Source: Nitrospira sp. (lineage in GTDB: Bacteria; Nitrospirota; Nitrospiria; Nitrospirales; Nitrospiraceae). From it: a DNA stretch of 7,289 bases. The stretch lies in NCBI GenBank assembly GCA_024998705.1, contig JACOEF010000363.1:1-7289 (forward strand). Direction: 5' to 3'. The notes below the pieces were generated by a model. The model was not told the DNA's origin, made no database searches, and saw only the letters and a list, made by a program, of their open reading frames with translations. The position numbers and the translations under genes are program-made. Position 1 is the first letter of the stretch. Each line of letters begins with the position of its first letter. This document shows positions 1-6,483 of this stretch, in pieces.

Positions 1-1764
1 ATGGAAAGCGGCGTCCCGCGACCATGAACCGGTCGATGCTGCAGTACATTTTGCAGGCCCCGCAGGTGAAGCGGCCGACAAGCTGCATGTCTGGAGTGCC
101 GAGTGTGAGCAGATCGACGGTATGGCCCGTTAGCGCGCCGCATCGTTTCAGCGCGAGCAATCCGACACCGAGCGCGCCGAGCAATTCGGGGCTGGGCGGA
201 ATGACCACATCGCGGCCGACGCTGTGGGCGAAGGCATACCCGACGGCGTGGTTCAATGCGACGCCGCCTTGCAGGAAAACCTTCTTCCCCACGTAGCGCG
301 GTCCCTTCACCCGGTTCAGATAGTTGTCGGCGATGGCATAGACCAGGCCGGCCACGATATTGTCGCGGGGGTGCCCCTTCTGCTGGGCCAGTCGAATATC
401 GCTATTGATGAAGGCGGCGCAGGTGGCCTTGAAATGCACGGGTGAAGGGGCGGCGATTGCCAGGCCGGCGATGTCGGAGACGGTAATGCCGAGATCGCCA
501 TGGGCGCTTTCTTCCAGGAACGACCCGGTGCCGGCCGAGCAGGCGTTGTTCATCGCATAGTCGATGGGCACGCCGTTCCGCAGATAAATGTATTTGGAAT
601 CCTGCCCGCCGATCTCGAAGATCGTGTCTACCTCCGGATCGAAATGGGTGGCTCCCGCCGCATGGGCGGAGATCTCGTTATAGACATGCTCGGTGCCGAG
701 ATAGGCGCCGGCCAGCTCACGGGCTGAGCCGGTCGTGCCGACCACTCCGATCGGCGGTTCCCCACCGCATCGACAAGGGCTTGAAGGCATTCCCTGGTGG
801 CCGCCACGGGATTGCCCTTTGTGCGCCCGTAATGGGATGCGACCACCTTGTGTGTCATTGGATCGAGCAGGATCGCCTTGGTCGTCGTCGAGCCCGCATC
901 GACGCCGAGGACCAGCGGTCCGTCGGATGGTGCCTGCATGGGCGGCGTGGTGATCACGTGTACCCGCTCGCCGTACTGATGGAGCGGCGGGAGATGCCCA
1001 AGCTCCGGCTGCGCCGCCAGTTTGGGCGACCGCTCATGCGGTTCGTCACGGGTGAGCAGGGCGGTTCCCCAGGCCTCGAACCAGGGACTCTCGGGTAGCA
1101 CAACAAAGTCTGTATGTGGGAGCTTCGCGCGCAGCGCGGCCCGCATCGCATCGTTGTGTGTGACGCCGCCGATCAGCAGCACTCGTGTCGGCGCCTGGAC
1201 GCCCTTCTCCAGCAGCGCAATCACCTTGTTGGCCATGCTGTCGTGGAGTGTATGCAGGATGTCTTCGGGCGTGGCCTCGTTGCGGTTTAGCTTGTGCGTG
1301 ATGTCCGATTTGCAGTGGACTGAGCAGCGTGAGGCCAGCGGCACGACCTTACCGTCGAACGACCGGCGGACCGCCTCCTCCATGCCCAAGCCCATCCGGC
1401 CGATCTGTTGTACGAAAAACTCGCCGCTTCCTGCCGCACATTTATTGTGAGACAGGACATTGGTGAGCCTTCCGTCGACGAGCAGGTAGACCAGAAACGA
1501 TTCCCCGCCGAGTGAGGCCACCGCGTCAAACGTGCCCTCCACCTCGCGAAGAGTCGGCTGAATCGCGGCGACTTCGGGAATATGCCCGAGCTGGCCGGAG
1601 ACCCCGAAATACTCCGCATCGGCAAACTCCGGGAGGGCAAGCACCTCGTTGAGGACTTCGAGCGGGCGGCCCTGATGGGCCACGACCGTGGCGCACCGCT
1701 CGTTGCCGCGTATGGCCGCCACCTTCACCGTGAGGGCGCCAATGTCGATGCCTACATACGACAT
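1..1764 (-). CDS. Acyl-CoA dehydratase activase-type protein, two tandem BcrAD/BadFG ATPase domains (frame-disrupted, C-terminus off the left edge)
   Basis: Proteins of this family (HgdC/BadF/BcrA type) are ASKHA-fold ATPases with a [4Fe-4S] cluster that pass electrons to 2-hydroxyacyl-CoA dehydratases or benzoyl-CoA reductases; large fused versions like this one have no settled function. The ATG at 1764 has AGGTG about 9 bases upstream and is followed at once by the first ATPase motif (YVGIDIG, residues 3-9). Domain 1 keeps the cluster-type cysteines in NKCAAGSGEF (107-116) and SRCSVHCKSD (145-154). Domain 2 starts at GVDAGSTTTK (287-296). After residue ~338 the frame breaks: from position 751 leftward a different frame continues the same domain, with GVVGTTGSARELAG, FEIGGQDSKY, NNACSAGTGSFLEE and FKATCAAFINSD. 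One base is missing between 751 and 752. The visible part ends just after a cysteine motif, FTCGACKMYCSID, typical of the linker after the two ATPase domains. About 588 residues are visible; full-length relatives are much longer. Family assignment is firm; the in vivo substrate is unknown. Confidence 0.9.
751..753 (-). other. Frameshift point in the activase gene (one base missing)
   Basis: Upstream codons read V-G-N-R-R down to 751. The family-conserved continuation I-G-V-V-G-T-T-G-S-A-R-E-L starts at 751 in the next frame. Inserting one base between 752 and 751 on the minus strand restores a single reading frame from 1764 to 2. Without it, translation runs in the wrong frame to a stop at 628-630. 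Confidence 0.85.
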
Positions 1765-2044
1765 GGGAGAGTCACCTGGAACATCGAATGTGGTCCCTGG
1801 CTATGTGTTCATCTCTGTGGAGAGTGGAGCAAGTCGCATACCCCGGAGAGGCTCTTTCCGTGACCGGGTGTAACAACAAGCGGTTAGTTCTATCGAGATG
1901 CACCGAGGCAATGGCGAGTGTGGGGGAAGACTCCTCAGGTGTATCGAAGGGCTGGTGCGAATGGCGACAGATGGTGTCGGAGGGATTGGGGCAGTCGTAT
2001 GCGAAGCCAGAGCAAGCGGTGAGTGCGCAGCAGTCCTGAGATTG
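1765..2044. other. Intergenic region, no gene seen
   Basis: These 280 bases separate the lipoprotein gene stop from the activase gene start, both on the minus strand. No frame gives a recognisable protein; the open frames present lack family features and appear to be chance. I could not pick a credible -35/-10 pair for the activase gene. CCCGG at 1842-1846 and CCGGG at 1864-1868 could form a loose hairpin, but no T-run follows on either strand. Confidence 0.5.
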
Positions 2045-2760
2045 TTATTCGACCGGTACATCCTTGAACAGGTCGTCCAGCATGTGGGCCCACAAGCGGC
2101 GGGCGATTTCATCGAAGGGAATGCGGAACTCGCGAACGTCCTCACCTGCGAGGGTGGCTTCACCGGAGGATTCCCAGACGATCTCGCCCGTTCTGGTATC
2201 CCACAGTTGCAGGCTCATGCGGAGCATGGTGACGCGGGTTTGCAGGACACGCAGACCAAAGAAGGAAAAGCGTCCGGACATGGATTGGTTGAACGAGGCG
2301 AGGCTGGGCTGAAAGACATAGTTGGTGCGGAGGGCTGTCCGATTTTCTGGAGCCCCGCCCGATTCAGGATACCGGTTCTGACATAGGCGGCCACCATGGC
2401 GGCATACTCTTCCCCCAACTCTCCCCGGTTAATGCGGTTCAACGCTTCGTGGACAGGCAACGCCGTGATCAGAGTCGGCCGCTGATCCAAGGCACTCGAC
2501 AATGAGCGGGAGACCTGATGGGCAAACCCTTCCAATCCGAATCCCACGACCGCGTTCAGGACGGCAACCTGCTCGTGCTTCAGCGTGGCCGGGTCAAAGG
2601 AGGCGGCCTTGGGGCGGAATGTCGTTTCTTCGCCCCACTGTTGCAAGGGCCCGATACACCCGGCCGACAGTAAGAATCCCGTGAGCAGTAGCACCCATAC
2701 GACTGATATTCCCATGCGTCTCACCCGGCCGGTTCCCCCTCGCGATGGCGGGCCCATCAC
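2045..2760 (-). CDS. Outer-membrane-type lipoprotein, CsgG/LpoB-like fold suspected (frame-disrupted)
   Basis: I recognise the type but not a named gene. The N-terminus has a hydrophobic stretch (WVLLLTGFLL) ending in a lipobox LSAG-C, so it is a predicted lipoprotein cleaved before that Cys. The start is uncertain: GTG 2760 has GGGAG upstream and gives a basic n-region; GTG 2724 gives a short M-R-R n-region; ATG 2715 has GGTGAG four bases upstream but no positive charge. The mature part has the pattern of small periplasmic CsgG/LpoB-like domains: a VAVLNAVVGFG strand, a helix with SLSSALDQRP, then LQLWDTRTGEIVWESSGEAT. At 2338/2339 one base is missing: the first frame ends correctly at LQKIG, and the second resumes T-A-L-R-T-N-Y-V-F-Q-P and runs to the stop at 2045-2047. 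Repaired, the protein would be ~238 residues from 2760 or ~223 from 2715. The fold is an inference from pattern only. Confidence 0.72.
2338..2339 (-). other. Frameshift point in the lipoprotein gene (one base missing)
   Basis: The minus-strand frame reads L-Q-K-I-G up to about 2339; the continuation T-A-L-R-T-N-Y-V-F-Q-P-S-L-A-S-F-N-Q starts at 2338 in another frame. Adding one base after GG (2340-2339) gives one continuous frame to the stop at 2045. The uncorrected frame turns Pro/Ser/Cys-rich and loses domain character. Confidence 0.8.
2720..2725 (-). promoter_or_regulatory. Candidate ribosome binding site for the lipoprotein gene (ATG 2715)
   Basis: The minus strand reads GGTGAG four bases before ATG 2715. 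This favours 2715, but that start gives a signal peptide with no basic residue, so GTG 2724 or GTG 2760 remain possible. Confidence 0.4.
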
Positions 2761-2841
2761 CGTGCTCCCAACAGATGCAATGATCGCTCCCGGTCCTGAT
2801 GAGAGTATGTGAGGAAATCCGCTACAAGCTTCTCTGCTCAG

Positions 2842-2913
2842 GTGCCGCGAAAGGGCACAGGCATGAACTCGATAGCAGGGATGCCGGAGTAGCCTGCATC
2901 GGAGGCGCTACTC
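2842..2913 (+). other. Cluster of three potential RNA hairpins
   Basis: On the + strand, GTGCC (2842-2846), a bulged G and C2848 pair across a GAAA loop with GGGCAC (2853-2858). GGCAT (2860-2864) can pair with ATGCC (2881-2885). GAGTAGC (2887-2893) pairs exactly with GCTACTC (2907-2913). Competing pairings exist, for example GATGC 2880-2884 with GCATC 2896-2900, and CTGCT 2834-2838 with AGCAG 2874-2878; the latter would make a pseudoknot with the second hairpin. It does not match any riboswitch class I know well. Short complementary arms arise easily in GC-rich DNA, so function is unproven. Confidence 0.3.
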
Positions 2914-3040
2914 TTGCGGAGGCTCAACAGCGGCGAGTTTGCTGAACAAACGGCCCGTCGATCCGATAGCTGGACAAGCGAGGCTCAGCAGGCATCGCGA
3001 TTGCTCACTCGAGTGCATGGTATGGGTGATTGAAACTTGT

Positions 3041-3047
3041 GAGGAGG
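3041..3047 (+). promoter_or_regulatory. Strong ribosome binding site for the 75-residue gene
   Basis: GAGGAGG lies five bases before ATG 3053. It is the best Shine-Dalgarno match in the window and sets the start at 3053 rather than at in-frame ATGs further upstream (2939, 3017), which lack such a site. Confidence 0.75.
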
Positions 3048-3052
3048 ACCGT

Positions 3053-3280
3053 ATGACGTTGACCATGCCGGATGCATTGCGGCTACTCGAGCTCTTCCAT
3101 CAACGGGATTATGCCCAAGCCAGACCTCATCTGTACGTGAAGTCGTTGAAATCGAATGGCTGGGTCCGGCCCAAAGGGATGCGAGTCATTCCGTCGAACC
3201 TCGAGCTCGAAATCCTGGGCCTGGAAAGCGAGCAATGGGAAACGATTCCCTTCAAGGATGTGAGTTTTGGACTGTGGTAA
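3053..3280 (+). CDS. Hypothetical protein, 75 residues
   Basis: I do not recognise a family. The start is fixed by GAGGAGG five bases upstream. The protein is small, with no signal peptide, membrane segment or cysteine, so it is probably cytoplasmic. It begins with a likely amphipathic helix (PDALRLLELFHQRDYAQARPH, roughly residues 6-26), followed by a basic stretch (KSLKSNGWVRPKGMRV) and an acidic one (ELEILGLESEQWE). It ends K-D-V-S-F-G-L-W. Its 3' end overlaps the possible starts of the next gene, by 46 bases if that gene starts at 3235 or by 7 bases if it starts at GTG 3274. That suggests translational coupling with the dehydrogenase-like gene. That it is a real gene rests on the ribosome binding site and codon-like composition; no function can be stated. 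Confidence 0.65.
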   Translation: MTLTMPDALRLLELFHQRDYAQARPHLYVKSLKSNGWVRPKGMRVIPSNLELEILGLESEQWETIPFKDVSFGLW

Positions 3281-4209
3281 TCCCAAAGAGTCGGAATGAC
3301 AAGAACACTCTCCGTATCGGGGTGGTGGGATTCGGAAAAGTAGGACGGGCTTGCGCAGAATTGCTGCTCACGAGCAAGGATGTGGCCTTGGCGGCCATCG
3401 TTCGACGCCTCGACAGTCTCGCTCAGCCGTTGCCGGAGGTGTTCAGCAAGGTTCCGGTTGTGTCGCACGTGTCGCAGGTGCCCGAGATGGACGCCGCGCT
3501 GCTGTGTGTGCCGATCGACCGGGTGGAAGGGGTTGCTCACGACTGTCTTCAGCATGGTCTCCCGATCATCGAATGCGCGCGCTTGCACGGAGAGGCGTTT
3601 CAAGCACATCGGGCAGCGATCGACCGGTTCGCCACTCGTTTCGATGTTCCGGCCATTGTGGGTGCCGGATGGGATCCGGGCGCGTTGTCCGTCATGCGCT
3701 CTCTGTTTGGGCTACTCGCTCCGGAGGGCGAAAGCGAGATGCGGCATCGGGTGGCCGCGAGCCTTCATCATACGGCGATGGCCCGCCGGGTGGCCGGGGT
3801 CAAGGACGCGCTCTGCACGGAACAGATTGCGGCAAACGGGATACGGCAACGGTATGTCTATGTCGAGTTGGAGAAGGGTGTCGATGCGGACCGCGTGGCC
3901 GCTGCGATTCGCGCCGATCCGCTCTTCCTCGGAGAAGAGGCGCTGGTCTTTCCGGTCGAGAGTGTGGCCGCGCTCGAACAGGAAGGGCGCGGGGTCGCGC
4001 TTGAGCGGCGCAGTGCGCCTGGGCGCGCGGGGCATCAGCGGTTTCTCTTTGAAGCCCGCTTCGATGAGGCCATTCTCACGGCGCACATGATGTTGGCTGC
4101 CGCCCGTGCATTGCCCGCGTTGCGCCCCGGCACGCATTCCCTCCTCGATCTGCCTGTGGGCGCCTTGTGGGGAGAGCAGGCGCAGACGGCTGAGCGAGTC
4201 TGGTTATAG
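3235..4209 (+). CDS. Diaminopimelate dehydrogenase-like NAD(P)-dependent oxidoreductase
   Basis: The N-terminus carries a Rossmann dinucleotide-binding motif, RIGVVGFGKVGRA (residues 27-39 counted from ATG 3235). The middle holds GAGWDPGALSV (143-153); GWDPG is the hallmark of meso-diaminopimelate dehydrogenase (Ddh), where the segment helps bind the substrate. The C-terminal part (RQRYVYVELEKG, FLGEEALVFPVES, HSLLDLPVGALWG) follows the Ddh order. Ddh makes meso-diaminopimelate from tetrahydrodipicolinate, ammonia and NADPH in the cytoplasm. Here the stretch after GWDPG reads RVAASLHHTAMARRVAGVKDA, lacking the usual G-P-G-x-S-x-G-H-S-D pattern, so the substrate may differ. Length (~311-324 residues) fits the family. 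The start is uncertain: ATG 3235 (GGAAAG upstream) overlaps the previous gene by 46 bases, whereas GTG 3274 overlaps by 7 and leaves an N-terminus closer to family length. Confidence 0.8.
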   Translation: MGNDSLQGCEFWTVVIPKSRNDKNTLRIGVVGFGKVGRACAELLLTSKDVALAAIVRRLDSLAQPLPEVFSKVPVVSHVSQVPEMDAALLCVPIDRVEGVAHDCLQHGLPIIECARLHGEAFQAHRAAIDRFATRFDVPAIVGAGWDPGALSVMRSLFGLLAPEGESEMRHRVAASLHHTAMARRVAGVKDALCTEQIAANGIRQRYVYVELEKGVDADRVAAAIRADPLFLGEEALVFPVESVAALEQEGRGVALERRSAPGRAGHQRFLFEARFDEAILTAHMMLAAARALPALRPGTHSLLDLPVGALWGEQAQTAERVWL

Positions 4210-4251
4210 GTCCGATTCGGGGGCACCGTCATCATCCCGGGGAGAGAACAG

Positions 4252-4257
4252 AAGGAG
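4252..4257 (+). promoter_or_regulatory. Ribosome binding site for the PEBP gene
   Basis: AAGGAG lies six bases before ATG 4264, a well-placed Shine-Dalgarno that fixes this start. Confidence 0.7.
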
Positions 4258-4263
4258 TCTGTC

Positions 4264-4725
4264 ATGCCGTTCGAACTGACCTGTAGTGCTTTCAAAGATG
4301 GGGAGCCCATTCCAAAGCGACATACCTGTGAGGGGGAAGATCTGTCGCCGCCGTTGCGCTGGAACCATCCTCCGGCGGGCACGCGAAGTTTTGTGCTCAT
4401 TGTCGACGATCCCGATGCGCCTGGCCACATATGGGTGCATTGGGTGCTTTACAACATTCCATTGGATCTCCGTGGCCTGGCCGAAGGGATTCCGCCTCAG
4501 GAGACCTTGCCGAACGAGGCGCGGCAGGGTCTGAACGATAGCCAGGAAATCGGCTATGGCGGCCCCTGTCCACCGCCCGGGAAACCGCATCGGTATTACT
4601 TCAAGCTCTATGCGCTGGATGTTGAGTTGGCGCTCAAATCCCGGGCGACGAAGGCTCACGTGGTCGATGCAATGAAGGGGCATGTGCTGGCCGAAACGTA
4701 CTTGATGGGACAGTTTGCGCGATAA
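4264..4725 (+). CDS. YbhB/YbcL family PEBP (Raf kinase inhibitor-like) protein
   Basis: This is a complete 153-residue member of the phosphatidylethanolamine-binding protein family. Bacterial YbhB/YbcL members have a conserved anion- or ligand-binding pocket, but their physiological role is mostly unknown. Family signatures appear in order: an N-terminal G-x-x-I-P-x-x-(H/Y)-T-C-x-G-x-D-x-S-P-P segment (residues 13-30), VDDPDAPG (47-54) followed by the HWVLYNIP pocket strand (59-66), and GYGGPCPPPGKPHRYYFKLYALD (97-119). There is no signal peptide, so it is predicted cytoplasmic. It lies 54 bases after the dehydrogenase-like gene with no obvious promoter or terminator between, so co-transcription is likely. 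The TAA stop (4723-4725) sits inside a strong hairpin facing the convergent guanylyltransferase gene. Confidence 0.95.
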   Translation: MPFELTCSAFKDGEPIPKRHTCEGEDLSPPLRWNHPPAGTRSFVLIVDDPDAPGHIWVHWVLYNIPLDLRGLAEGIPPQETLPNEARQGLNDSQEIGYGGPCPPPGKPHRYYFKLYALDVELALKSRATKAHVVDAMKGHVLAETYLMGQFAR

Positions 4726-4734
4726 GATCGCGCA
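4716..4734. terminator. Perfect hairpin between convergent genes, possible shared terminator
   Basis: TGCGCGAT (4716-4723) pairs fully with ATCGCGCA (4727-4734) around the loop AAG. The hairpin covers the last codons and stop of the PEBP gene and lies just past the stop of the guanylyltransferase gene (4744-4746). No good T-run follows on either strand, so if it stops transcription it is not a classical intrinsic terminator. It may instead protect both 3' ends or act with a factor. Confidence 0.4.
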
Positions 4735-4743
4735 GGTGGTTTC

Positions 4744-5739
4744 TCATGGCTGCACGACCGGGGCGGGGTCGGCGCCTGTCAGAGGCCTCGGGGAAAAAGG
4801 AGGGTCGAGGCATTCCATCGGAAATGCGGGCCGCCGACCGATTCGACGGAGAGTCTCCGCAACCCTGGCCGGTTGGCCCCAATCACTCCAGAGAACATCC
4901 TGCAACTCAACGACGACCGCGGACTCGGCGGCCTGCTGGAGCAGGGAGGTCGACACATTGTACGCAGGCATGTCCTCGTAAATGGCGTCAAGCACCTCTG
5001 CCTCCTGCGACCGGCCGATCACGCTTCTGAGCCGTTCAAACCGGCGCATCACATCGGGGAAGCAACGGGTCCCCACCTGCCACAGCAATTCGGCTCGCGC
5101 GGCAAACACAAAGGTATTCCACAATGCGCCGTGGCGAAACGCCTGGGCGGCCTGGATCCGGTTGGGCTTTTCCAAAAATGAATGGACTGCGCTTACTGGC
5201 ACATCCTCCGGCGAAGAAAGCGCGGTGCCGGGGAGGATCCATCCATATTCCATTTCGAGTCCATCCGGTTGGACCCCCAGCAGCACCAGTCGATCGGGCA
5301 TGCTCTCCGCCAGGTCGGCGATACGGCAGACGGCCGCTAGAAAACGGTCTTCCGGATGGATGAAGTGGTCGGAGGGAAAGATGACGACTGTTGCGCCGGG
5401 GGCCCGAGCATGAATGTAGGTCAAGGGGAGAAAGAGCCCCGCCGCCGTTTCGCAGTTGCGTGGCTGGTAGATGACTTGTCCGATGGTTCGGCCCTGTAGC
5501 TGTGTCAGGATTTCGTCGCGATGATCACGCCCCACCACGGCGACGATGCGCTCCGGGGCTGTCACCAAGGCCGCGCGGTCCACGGTATGTTGAAACATGG
5601 AGCGGGAGCCGACGAAGGCGCAATACTGTTTGGGCCGGCTGAATCCGAGCCAGCGATGAACGAGTGGCTGCATCCTGGTGCCTTCGCCTCCCGCAAGGAC
5701 GATGGCCCAGCGGGAAGGGGATGGGTGTTGTTGATTCAT
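4744..5739 (-). CDS. Mannose-1-phosphate guanylyltransferase-like sugar nucleotidyltransferase
   Basis: This is a 331-residue GT-A fold nucleotidyltransferase of the ManC type, which makes GDP-mannose from mannose-1-phosphate and GTP for polysaccharide or glycan synthesis in the cytoplasm. ATG 5739 is chosen over ATG 5784 because AAAGGA lies five bases upstream and the protein then starts ten residues before the active-site loop. That loop is WAIVLAGGEGTRMQPL (residues 11-26), followed by the lysine motif RPKQY (35-39). Later motifs are VVIFPSDHFI, an EYGWILPG turn, FLEKPN and WNTFVFAARAELLW, ending with WSDWGQP. It lacks the C-terminal phosphomannose isomerase cupin of bifunctional ManC/AlgA enzymes. 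The exact sugar and nucleotide cannot be read from sequence. It converges with the PEBP gene and is divergent from the PH-domain gene. Confidence 0.88.
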   Translation of the reverse strand: MNQQHPSPSRWAIVLAGGEGTRMQPLVHRWLGFSRPKQYCAFVGSRSMFQHTVDRAALVTAPERIVAVVGRDHRDEILTQLQGRTIGQVIYQPRNCETAAGLFLPLTYIHARAPGATVVIFPSDHFIHPEDRFLAAVCRIADLAESMPDRLVLLGVQPDGLEMEYGWILPGTALSSPEDVPVSAVHSFLEKPNRIQAAQAFRHGALWNTFVFAARAELLWQVGTRCFPDVMRRFERLRSVIGRSQEAEVLDAIYEDMPAYNVSTSLLQQAAESAVVVELQDVLWSDWGQPARVAETLRRIGRRPAFPMECLDPPFSPRPLTGADPAPVVQP

Positions 5740-6008
5740 GACGTTCCTTTGACTGAGTTTGGTAGTCAGGGAGCGGAGGGGCACTCAGGCAACAATCGAT
5801 CGTCCGAAACTTGCAGCACAGTGCAAGGCGACTCATAAGCGGTCAAAGGCAAGAGCGAGGCCAGCAAACGTGAAGAGGCTTGTAGGCGGTCTCTGCACAT
5901 AACCGCTCAAGGCTTTCTGTTCCTGTTACTGTGATCCGGTGGAGGTGTGGGGAACTCCGCGACAGACCCGGATAGTCGGGCTGTAGAGAAAAGTCCCAGG
6001 TCATTGCC
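5740..6008. other. Divergent intergenic region, no gene seen
   Basis: The 269 bases between the leftward guanylyltransferase gene and the rightward PH-domain gene must hold both promoters if the two are transcribed separately, but no convincing -35/-10 pair stands out. A bulged hairpin is possible: CTTG 5879-5882 with GCGGT 5886-5890, pairing with ACCGC 5902-5906 and CAAG 5908-5911. Open frames here are short and resemble no family. Confidence 0.5.
5745..5750 (-). promoter_or_regulatory. Ribosome binding site for the guanylyltransferase gene
   Basis: The minus strand reads AAAGGA five bases before ATG 5739. No comparable site precedes the upstream in-frame ATG at 5784, so this decides the start. 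Confidence 0.65.
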
Positions 6009-6464
6009 ATGGATGAGAATGCCACAGGAGAGAAAGAGTTGGTCCTCTGGGAAGGCGGTGCGGCCTGGAGTCAATTCATCTGGCTCTATCTGATCGTGGG
6101 GATCATGTTGCTGCGGGTTGCACTCCTTGTGAGGTCTTCCCTGTCAGGATGGAGTGGGTGGCTGGTCGGCGCGGTCACGCTGCTGGGAACTGCCGCCGCA
6201 TTGCGTCGGTGGGGGCGCTATGTCGTGACAAGCAGACGAGTCGTGCTGCGGAATGGCTGGACGGGACGCGACATTCAATCGATCGCGTACCGGGAGATCC
6301 GCGAGATCTCCATCAAGCAGGGGCCGGTGGCTGATCTGATGGGGATCGGGACCGTTGTCATTCAATCCCGGCAGGACGACGTGGTTATCCAGTTCCGCGG
6401 CGTGCTCGATCCGGAGGATGTGATACGACGGATTCAGGCCGCGCGGGCGGGACGATCGGCCTGA
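6009..6464 (+). CDS. Small membrane protein with PH-like (bPH2/YdbS-type) domain
   Basis: This 151-residue protein starts with an acidic tail, then two closely spaced hydrophobic segments (FIWLYLIVGIMLLRVALLV at about 23-41 and WLVGAVTLLGTAAAL at about 51-65), predicted as a transmembrane hairpin. The rest resembles the bacterial PH-like domain (former DUF304): a strand YVVTSRRVVLRNGW, then a YREIREISIKQGPVADLMGIGTVVI stretch in which the pattern of conserved I, G and D residues is typical, ending with a C-terminal helix PEDVIRRIQAARAG. Members are poorly characterised membrane proteins, with the domain probably on the cytoplasmic side. The ribosome binding site is weak (AGGT about nine bases before ATG 6009), but no better in-frame start exists. 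The capA remnant begins 19 bases after its stop, with its own ribosome binding site, so the two were probably one operon. Confidence 0.82.
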   Translation: MDENATGEKELVLWEGGAAWSQFIWLYLIVGIMLLRVALLVRSSLSGWSGWLVGAVTLLGTAAALRRWGRYVVTSRRVVLRNGWTGRDIQSIAYREIREISIKQGPVADLMGIGTVVIQSRQDDVVIQFRGVLDPEDVIRRIQAARAGRSA

Positions 6465-6473
6465 GGCCTCACC

Positions 6474-6479
6474 GGTGAG
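6474..6479 (+). promoter_or_regulatory. Ribosome binding site preserved before the capA remnant
   Basis: GGTGAG lies four bases before ATG 6484, the same arrangement seen before ATG 2715. It shows that the remnant is the true 5' end of a former gene. Confidence 0.5.
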
Positions 6480-6483
6480 ACCG

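Larger units (their letters stand above)
2761..3052. other. Divergent intergenic region with possible structured leader
   Basis: This stretch separates the leftward lipoprotein gene from the rightward 75-residue gene, so promoters for both should lie here; I see no -35/-10 pair good enough to call. No frame encodes a recognisable protein. Hairpins cluster at 2842-2913, and there is a perfect 10-base palindrome, CACTCGAGTG, at 3006-3015. The latter contains an XhoI-type CTCGAG core and may be chance. Confidence 0.5.

Noticed and set aside
1842..1868. CCCGG/CCGGG inverted repeat as a terminator for the lipoprotein gene
   Set aside because: The stem is short, the loop long, and there is no T-run; it is also about 180 bases past the lipoprotein stop.
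2796..2817. CTGATGA followed by GAAA, as in a hammerhead ribozyme core
   Set aside because: The bases between them (2803-2813) cannot form stem II, and no flanking arms pair to make stems I and III.
2842..2885. Cyclic di-GMP (GEMM-type) riboswitch suggested by the GAAA-capped hairpin and a following GATAGCAGGGATGCC stretch
   Set aside because: The conserved joining segments and the second hairpin of that class are missing; too few bases separate the elements.
5879..5911. Bulged hairpin in the divergent region as an attenuator or operator
   Set aside because: The arms are short and interrupted, and nothing links it to a regulator; such pairings are common by chance.
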